DNA of 64,000 nucleotides from an uncultured Chloroflexota bacterium (GTDB taxonomy: Bacteria; Chloroflexota; Limnocylindria; Limnocylindrales; CSP1-4), in contig CAIJPD010000015.1 in NCBI GenBank assembly GCA_903822495.1, positions 1 to 64,000 on the forward strand. Reading direction: 5' to 3'. The notes beneath the pieces are model-generated. The model saw only the letters and a list, made by a program, of their open reading frames with translations, ran no database searches and was not told the origin of the DNA. Shown here piece after piece: positions 59,264 through 64,000 of this stretch (position 1 is its first letter; the number at the start of each line of letters is the position of its first letter). The position numbers were made by a program, and so were the translations under genes.

Positions 59264-59302
59264 GCCGGTCGGTACCGGCGGTCCGTGCCGGTCGGTGCCG
59301 GC
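59264..59302. terminator. Tandem stem-loops between tyrS and hisIE
   Basis: GCCGGT-CGGT-ACCGGC (59264-59279) and GCCGGT-CGGT-GCCGGC (59287-59302) are two nearly identical hairpins with the same CGGT loop, filling the 53-bp gap between convergent genes. They probably terminate transcription from both sides. Confidence 0.6.
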
Positions 59303-59308
59303 GCCGTG

Positions 59309-60052
59309 CTAGACCTTGTGGCGCCTGCGCAGCGCCTCCAGCACATCCGCGGGGGAGAGCCCGCGCTCCGCGAGCAGCACCAGCGCGTGGTAGATCAGGT
59401 CGCCGGCTTCGCCCGCCAGGGCGTCGCGACCCGGCCCGCGGTCCGCGCCCGTCGCCTGGGCCGCGGCGTCGTCCTTGGCGGCCAGCAGCACCTCGGTGGC
59501 CTCTTCGGTGACCTTGCGCGCCACGGCGTCCACGCCGCCGGCCAGCAGCTTCGCGGTATAGGAGCCGGTCGGCCGCGTCGCGACGCGGTCGGCGATCGTG
59601 GCCCACAGCCCCTCGAGCCACGCGAAGCCCTGGGTGGTCGCCTCGGCCGGTGCACCGTCGGCGTCGAAGCAGCTCCGGGTGTTGCGGTGGCAGGTGGGCC
59701 CAACCGGGACCACGGTCGCCAGGAGGGCGTCGCCGTCGCAGTCGGCCGCCAGCGCAACCAGGCGGAGGATGTGGCCGCTCTCCTCGCCCTTGCGCCAGAG
59801 CCGGCCCCGAGATCGCGAGTGGAAGTGGACGTCCCCGGTGGCCAGCGTCGCGGCCAGTGCCTCGGCGTCGGCATACGCGACCATCAGGACGCGGCCGTCG
59901 AAGCCGTCCTGGACCACCACGGGAACGAGGCCGTCGGCGCCGAATCGGACGGCGCTGGGGTCCAGTCGCGCGCCTCCCGGCGACGCCATGCCGGCCCCGC
60001 CAGCGCCGACCATGGCGGCGTCGTCCTCGGGCTTCCCGATCGGCTTGCTCAT
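59309..60052 (-). CDS. hisIE: Bifunctional phosphoribosyl-AMP cyclohydrolase / phosphoribosyl-ATP pyrophosphatase
   Basis: 247 aa from ATG 60052 (4-bp overlap with hisF). The first 30 residues are an unusual Gly/Ala-rich extension. HisI domain: [34 protein letters not shown] with the Zn/Mg acidic residues, and [14 protein letters not shown] with the zinc Cys. HisE domain (about 145-247): [11 protein letters not shown], then [18 protein letters not shown] and [15 protein letters not shown]. It carries out steps 2 and 3 of histidine biosynthesis. It is the last gene of the operon. Confidence 0.96.
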   Translation of the reverse strand: MSKPIGKPEDDAAMVGAGGAGMASPGGARLDPSAVRFGADGLVPVVVQDGFDGRVLMVAYADAEALAATLATGDVHFHSRSRGRLWRKGEESGHILRLVALAADCDGDALLATVVPVGPTCHRNTRSCFDADGAPAEATTQGFAWLEGLWATIADRVATRPTGSYTAKLLAGGVDAVARKVTEEATEVLLAAKDDAAAQATGADRGPGRDALAGEAGDLIYHALVLLAERGLSPADVLEALRRRHKV

Positions 60053-60843
60053 GCGGCGCCCTCCGGGCTGAGGCGGACGGGGATGCCCGCGGCCGCCATC
60101 GCGGCCTTGATGTCGGCGATGGCATGGATGCGGCGATGGAAGATGGACGCCGCCAGCACCGCGTCCGCCCCGCCGTCCAGGACGGCCGCGATGAAGTCGT
60201 CCGGCCCCGCGGCGCCGCCGGAGGCGATGACCGGCACCTCAACGCGGTCGGCGATGGCCCGCAGGAGCGCCGTGTCGTAGCCGGACTGCGTCCCGTCGCG
60301 ATCGATCGAGGTGATGAGCAGCTCGCCCGCGCCGAGGGACGTGACTCGCTCCGCCCAGGCGACGGCGTCGAGGCCCACCGGGTCCCGACCGCCGCGGACG
60401 AGGACCTCCCAGCGCGGCGACCCGTCGGGCGCGGGCTCGGCCATCCGCCGTGCATCGATGGCCACGACCACGGCCTGCCGCCCGAACCGCCGGGCACAGC
60501 GGGTGATGAGCGTCGGATCGGCGACGGCCGCGGTGTTGAGCGAGACCTTGTCGGCCCCGGCGCGCAGCACGCGGCGCATGTCGGTCACGGACCGGACGCC
60601 GCCGCCCACGGTGAGCGGGATGAAGGCCCGTCGGGCCGTCCGCTCCACGATGTCGAGGAGGGTGCCGCGCCGCTCGGGGGCCGCCGTGATGTCCAGGAAG
60701 ACCAGCTCGTCGGCGCCTTCGAGCGCATACCGCTCCGCCAGCTCGGGCGGGTCTCCCTCGTCAACCAGGTCAACGAATCTGGTGCCCTTGACCACGCGGC
60801 CATTGGCCACATCGAGGCACGGGATGATCCGGCGGCGCAGCAT
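60049..60843 (-). CDS. hisF: Imidazole glycerol phosphate synthase cyclase subunit HisF
   Basis: 264 aa, standard length. [20 protein letters not shown] has the catalytic Asp; [40 protein letters not shown] with the second catalytic Asp, and VIASGGAAG are the classical (beta-alpha)8 phosphate-binding and catalytic motifs. It uses ammonia from HisH to make IGP and AICAR from PRFAR. Its start overlaps the hisH stop by a single base. hisA, normally located between hisH and hisF, is missing here. Confidence 0.97.
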   Translation of the reverse strand: MLRRRIIPCLDVANGRVVKGTRFVDLVDEGDPPELAERYALEGADELVFLDITAAPERRGTLLDIVERTARRAFIPLTVGGGVRSVTDMRRVLRAGADKVSLNTAAVADPTLITRCARRFGRQAVVVAIDARRMAEPAPDGSPRWEVLVRGGRDPVGLDAVAWAERVTSLGAGELLITSIDRDGTQSGYDTALLRAIADRVEVPVIASGGAAGPDDFIAAVLDGGADAVLAASIFHRRIHAIADIKAAMAAAGIPVRLSPEGAA

Positions 60844-61538
60844 CAGCGGCCTCCCGCCCAGCGGACGAAGTTGGTGAGCAGCCGGAGTCCGTCGGCGCCG
60901 CTCCGCTCGGGATGGAACTGAACCCCCAGGGTATTGCCGGCCGCGACGGCGGACACGAACGTCGCCCCGTGCGTGGTCTCGGCGAGGATGGTGTCGGCCG
61001 CCCCGGCGCCGCCGGGGACGCCCGCGAAGGAGTGGACGAAGTACAGGTCGGCGCCGTCCGGGATGCCGTCGAAGAGCGGGTGCTCGCGCCGGCGGCAGAC
61101 CTGGTTCCAGCCGATGTGTGGCAGCGTCGGCGCGTCCTGCAGGCGCTCAACACGGCCCGGCAGGACGCCGAACATCGCGGCGCCGTCCTCGTCGCTGACC
61201 TCGAACAGGAGCTGCAGCCCGAGGCAGATGCCCAGGAAGGGACGGTCCTCCCGCACCCAGCGCGCGATGGGTGCCAGCAGCTGCTGGCGCGCCAGCCGGC
61301 GCATCGCGGGCGCGGCGGCGCCGACGCCGGGGACGACCAGCGCCTGCGCCTCGTCGAGGACGCCCGGGTGTCGGGCGACACGGACGTCGGCGCCCACGGC
61401 GGTCAGCGCCTGCTCGATGCTGACGAGGTTGCCGGCGCCGTAGTCCACGACGGCGATGCGCAGTCGATCGGGATCCGAGCCCCACGCGGTCTTCGCCCGC
61501 CGGCGGGTCCTCGGCATCGCCGGGCTGGCGGTGCTCAC
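60843..61538 (-). CDS. hisH: Imidazole glycerol phosphate synthase glutaminase subunit HisH
   Basis: 231 aa from ATG 61538, which overlaps the hisB stop by 4 bp. About 25 extra residues precede the family start [19 protein letters not shown]. The class I glutamine amidotransferase triad is present: nucleophilic Cys in [11 protein letters not shown], and His and Glu in [19 protein letters not shown] is a HisH-specific block. It supplies ammonia to HisF. Confidence 0.97.
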   Translation of the reverse strand: MSTASPAMPRTRRRAKTAWGSDPDRLRIAVVDYGAGNLVSIEQALTAVGADVRVARHPGVLDEAQALVVPGVGAAAPAMRRLARQQLLAPIARWVREDRPFLGICLGLQLLFEVSDEDGAAMFGVLPGRVERLQDAPTLPHIGWNQVCRRREHPLFDGIPDGADLYFVHSFAGVPGGAGAADTILAETTHGATFVSAVAAGNTLGVQFHPERSGADGLRLLTNFVRWAGGR

Positions 61539-62161
61539 CCCAGCGAGCCCTTGGTCGACGGAATCCCCGTCCGGCGCGGATCGGGCTCACAGGCGACCCG
61601 GAGCGCGCGGCCGAGCGCCTTGTACGCGGCTTCACACAGGTGGTGGTCGTTGCGGCCCGTCCCGCGCAGGTGCAGCGTGGTCCCCGACGTGCGCGCGAAC
61701 GCCTCCAGGGCGTGCTCGACCAACTGCAGCGGGAGGCCGCCAGCGCGTGCTCCGCGGAACGGCAGGTCCACGACGCAGTACGGGCGCCCGCCGACATCGA
61801 CGACGGCCGTCGCCAGGGATTCGTCCATCGCCACGGCGGCGTCGCCGTAGCGGCGGATCCCCGCACGGTCGCCCAGGGCCTCGTTGAAGGCGGCACCCAC
61901 GACCAGCGCCACGTCTTCGACGGTGTGGTGCTCGTCCACCTCCAGGTCGCCCTTCGCCCGGATGGTGAGGTCGAAGAGCCCGTGGTGGCCGAAGGCGGTG
62001 AGCATGTGGTCGTAGAAGCCGATGCCTGTCTGGATATCCGTGCGGCCGCTGCCGTCGAGGCCCAGGGAGACGGTGATCCGGGTCTCCTTCGTCTCGCGGC
62101 TGACCGTCAGGCTGCGCGTGCCGCGCCCGCCGATCACCAGCTGGCCGAGGGGGGTGGTCAT
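61535..62161 (-). CDS. hisB: Imidazoleglycerol-phosphate dehydratase
   Basis: 208 aa from ATG 62161, overlapping the hisC stop; the longer track ORF is the shadow of hisC. RETKETRITVSLGLDGSGRTDIQTGIGF opens the family domain. The metal-binding signatures are DHMLTAFGHHGLFDL, DEHHTVEDVAL and GRNDHHLCEAAYKALGRAL. It is monofunctional (no HAD phosphatase domain), so histidinol phosphate phosphatase must be encoded elsewhere. Confidence 0.97.
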   Translation of the reverse strand: MTTPLGQLVIGGRGTRSLTVSRETKETRITVSLGLDGSGRTDIQTGIGFYDHMLTAFGHHGLFDLTIRAKGDLEVDEHHTVEDVALVVGAAFNEALGDRAGIRRYGDAAVAMDESLATAVVDVGGRPYCVVDLPFRGARAGGLPLQLVEHALEAFARTSGTTLHLRGTGRNDHHLCEAAYKALGRALRVACEPDPRRTGIPSTKGSLG

Positions 62162-63333
62162 GGGGCTGCCTCTCCTTCCGGGTCGGCCGCCGGGGCCGCC
62201 GCGCCGATGATGTCGGTGATGGTGGCGATCAGGCGGTCGTTCTCGGCGCGAGCGCGAACGGTGAGCCGGAGGTAGGCGGCCAGCGGGTGGCCCTGGCCGA
62301 AGGTGCGCGGGACCAGGCCCCGGCACATGAGGCCATCCGCAACCTGGCCCGCCCGTTCCGCCGAGCCCAGCCCGACCAGGACGAAGTTGGTGACCGATTC
62401 GTGGACCGTCAGGCCCGCCGCCCTGAGGGCGGCGACCAGCCGCGGCCGCTCGGCGACCACCCTGGCGATGTTGTCGCGGGCCACCCCGTCGCTGCCGAGC
62501 ACCTCGGTTGCGACCGTGACGGAGACGGTGGATACCGAGCCGGGCGGCCGGTACGGCGCCATCCGGGCGATGATCGCCGGCTGGGCGACAGCAAACCCGA
62601 CGCGGATCCCGGCCAGCCCGTAGGCCTTGCTCATGGTGCGGACGACGATCAGGTCGGGGTAGGCAGACCGCAGGCCCAGCGCCGACCAGTCCACGAACTC
62701 GGCATACGCCTCGTCGATCACGACGATCGGCCGGGGCCGTGCGTCGCCATCGGCGTCGGCCGCGATGTCGGCCAGGAGCGACGCCAGGACGCCGTCGGGC
62801 TCCGGGAGCCCGGTGGGGTTGTTGGGGCTGCACAGCCAGACGACGGCCGCCGAGCGGGCGGCCTGGCGCACGGCGTCGGCGTCGAGGATCCATCCATCGC
62901 TGGCGGGTCGGCGTGCGACGTCGATCACGGCAGCCCCACGCTGCTCCGTGACGACCCGATACATCGAGTAGGTGGGCGGCAGGACGACCGCGGCCTGGCC
63001 CGGTGCCAGGAACGTCTTGCCCACCATGTCCAGGATCTCGTCGGCGCCCGCGCCGACCAGCAGCTCGTCGGTGGCCACGCCATAGCGGGCTGCCGCGGCG
63101 GCGACCAGGCGCGCGTAGTCGGACGGCGGGTACTCCGAGAGCGGCGTCTCGAACGTCCCCGCGGCCAGGATCCGCCCGACCATCTCGGGCGGGAGCGGCG
63201 AAGTGTTGAGGTCAAACCGGACGATCTCATCCACGCGCAGCCCGTAGCGCCGGGCGACCTCCTCGTTGGTGGCCTCCCAGGCGTAGGTGGATGGTGCCGT
63301 CGGCGAGGCGAACGTCACCGGAGTTGGGCTCAT
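62158..63333 (-). CDS. hisC: Histidinol-phosphate aminotransferase
   Basis: 391 aa from ATG 63333, overlapping the hisD stop by 4 bp; upstream track residues belong to a shadow frame. It is a fold-type I PLP enzyme: LNTSPLPPEMVGRIL, LSEYPPSDYARLVAA, GAGADEILDMVGKTF, CSPNNPTGLPEP, IDEAYAEFVDWS and the PLP lysine in VRTMSKAYGLAGIRVGF. It converts imidazole acetol phosphate to histidinol phosphate with glutamate. Confidence 0.96.
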   Translation of the reverse strand: MSPTPVTFASPTAPSTYAWEATNEEVARRYGLRVDEIVRFDLNTSPLPPEMVGRILAAGTFETPLSEYPPSDYARLVAAAAARYGVATDELLVGAGADEILDMVGKTFLAPGQAAVVLPPTYSMYRVVTEQRGAAVIDVARRPASDGWILDADAVRQAARSAAVVWLCSPNNPTGLPEPDGVLASLLADIAADADGDARPRPIVVIDEAYAEFVDWSALGLRSAYPDLIVVRTMSKAYGLAGIRVGFAVAQPAIIARMAPYRPPGSVSTVSVTVATEVLGSDGVARDNIARVVAERPRLVAALRAAGLTVHESVTNFVLVGLGSAERAGQVADGLMCRGLVPRTFGQGHPLAAYLRLTVRARAENDRLIATITDIIGAAAPAADPEGEAAP

Positions 63334-64000
63334 CGGTCGGCCTCCTGGCTGGGCGTGGCCGCGCCTGCGGCATCGTGGATCGGGTCCGCCCGGAAGCGGA
63401 CCTCGATGGCAGCCCGGTGTGCCTCCAGGCCCTCGGCGGTCGCCAGCACCCCAACCGTGCGACGGATGGAGGCCAGGCCGTCCCGGGTGATGCGCTGGAC
63501 CTGGCTGTACTTGCCGAAGGCCTCCACGGCGAGCGGCCCGCACGATCGGGCGAGGCCACCGGTGGGCAGGACGTGGTTGGCACCGGTCGCGTAGTCGCCC
63601 GCCGATTCCGGCGCCCATGGGCCGACGAAGATGGAGCCCGCGTTGCGCAGGAGCGCAACCGTCGCCTCGAGCGGGCCAACCTCCACCGACAAGTGCTCCG
63701 GGCCGTACGCGTTGACGAAGTCGATCCCGGCCTGGAGAGTGGGGACCAGCACGATCCGGCCATGGGCCAACAGCGCCTGGTCCAGGATGGCCCGGCGAAG
63801 CGCGCCGGCCAGCTGGCGGTTGATCTCGGCCTCCACGGCGTCGGCCAGGGCGGCGCTGTCGGTGACCAGGAGGGCAGGGGAGTCCGGGCCGTGTTCCGCC
63901 TGGGTGATCAGGTCGGCGGCAACCTGGACGGGGTCTGCGCTGGCGTCTGCCAGGACCATGCCCTCCGACGGGCCCGCCGGAAGGTCGATGCCCACCTCGC
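63330..64000 (-). CDS. hisD: Histidinol dehydrogenase (5' part outside window)
   Basis: Only the C-terminal half is inside the window; the open frame continues past base 64000, and the track's GTG at 63995 is internal (EVGIDLPAGPSEG). The blocks IDLPAGPSEGMVLAD, AADLITQAEHGPDS with zinc-site Gln/His, YGPEHLSVEVG, and the late TGGLARSCGPLAVEAFGKYSQVQ are all typical of HisD. It oxidises histidinol to histidine in two NAD-dependent steps. It is the first gene of the operon seen here. Confidence 0.96.
   Translation of the reverse strand, partial: EVGIDLPAGPSEGMVLADASADPVQVAADLITQAEHGPDSPALLVTDSAALADAVEAEINRQLAGALRRAILDQALLAHGRIVLVPTLQAGIDFVNAYGPEHLSVEVGPLEATVALLRNAGSIFVGPWAPESAGDYATGANHVLPTGGLARSCGPLAVEAFGKYSQVQRITRDGLASIRRTVGVLATAEGLEAHRAAIEVRFRADPIHDAAGAATPSQEADR

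Overview
The window is a very GC-rich bacterial chromosome segment, densely packed with genes, with many 4-bp ATGA/GTGA overlaps and many GTG starts. Gene content (DUF951 and DUF881 proteins, F420/flavin-type oxidoreductases, a thrS-infC-rpmI-rplT-pheS-pheT block, MutS2, a compact his operon) and TANNNT -10 boxes placed right at start codons suggest a GC-rich, deep-branching Gram-positive-like lineage. My best guess is Chloroflexota (Limnocylindria/Ellin6529-like), with Actinomycetota as the alternative. This is inference; no 16S gene is present. I see no prophage, IS element, CRISPR array or origin, and only one tRNA.

Layout. 1-3.1 kb: two exported surface-type proteins, one with a Pro/Thr repeat plus InlB-like and Ig-like domains, the other a seven-bladed RCC1 propeller. 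3.1-10.4 kb: ABC-F factor EttA, an alpha/beta hydrolase without a normal start codon, a PPOX/F420 oxidoreductase, a membrane-anchored spermidine-synthase-like protein, a DUF4397 lipoprotein and a kynurenine-formamidase-like hydrolase. 10.4-13.5 kb: an orphan hybrid histidine kinase with about five PAS domains. 13.7-18.2 kb (minus): the 5-oxoprolinase genes pxpA-pxpB-pxpC followed by a tandem pair of 4,5-dihydroxyphthalate-decarboxylase-like proteins. 18.2-23.2 kb (minus): an MFS exporter, a YwiC-like membrane protein and an ABC-2 type exporter. 23.6-28.0 kb (plus): two LLM flavin-dependent oxidoreductases followed by two EntS-type MFS exporters.

28.0-37.5 kb (plus): a tightly coupled series consisting of DinB, a CysS-tail/glycosyltransferase-like fusion, a small ORF, a family-5 solute-binding protein, a membrane-anchored MA-type metallopeptidase, two DUF881 proteins, DUF951, an MFS transporter and a GT2 glycosyltransferase. 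37.5-43.5 kb (minus): a SpoU/TrmH RNA methyltransferase, an RlmI-like methyltransferase and a giant DUF2339 membrane protein. 43.7-55 kb (plus): tRNA-Val(GAC), thrS, infC-rpmI-rplT, pheS-pheT, cvpA, mpg, mutS2. 55-57.9 kb (minus): a class A penicillin-binding protein. 58-59.3 kb (plus): tyrS. 59.3-64 kb (minus): hisD-hisC-hisB-hisH-hisF-hisIE, without hisA.

The most notable signals are translational and transcriptional. Three genes (infC, the hydrolase at 4872, mpg) appear to begin at ATC, ATC and CTG. Several genes have a -10 hexamer exactly where transcription would start on, or within a base of, the start codon, implying leaderless mRNAs. Four tandem paralogue pairs sit within 22 kb. The 28-37.5 kb operon is the best candidate for an uncharacterised envelope-related system.
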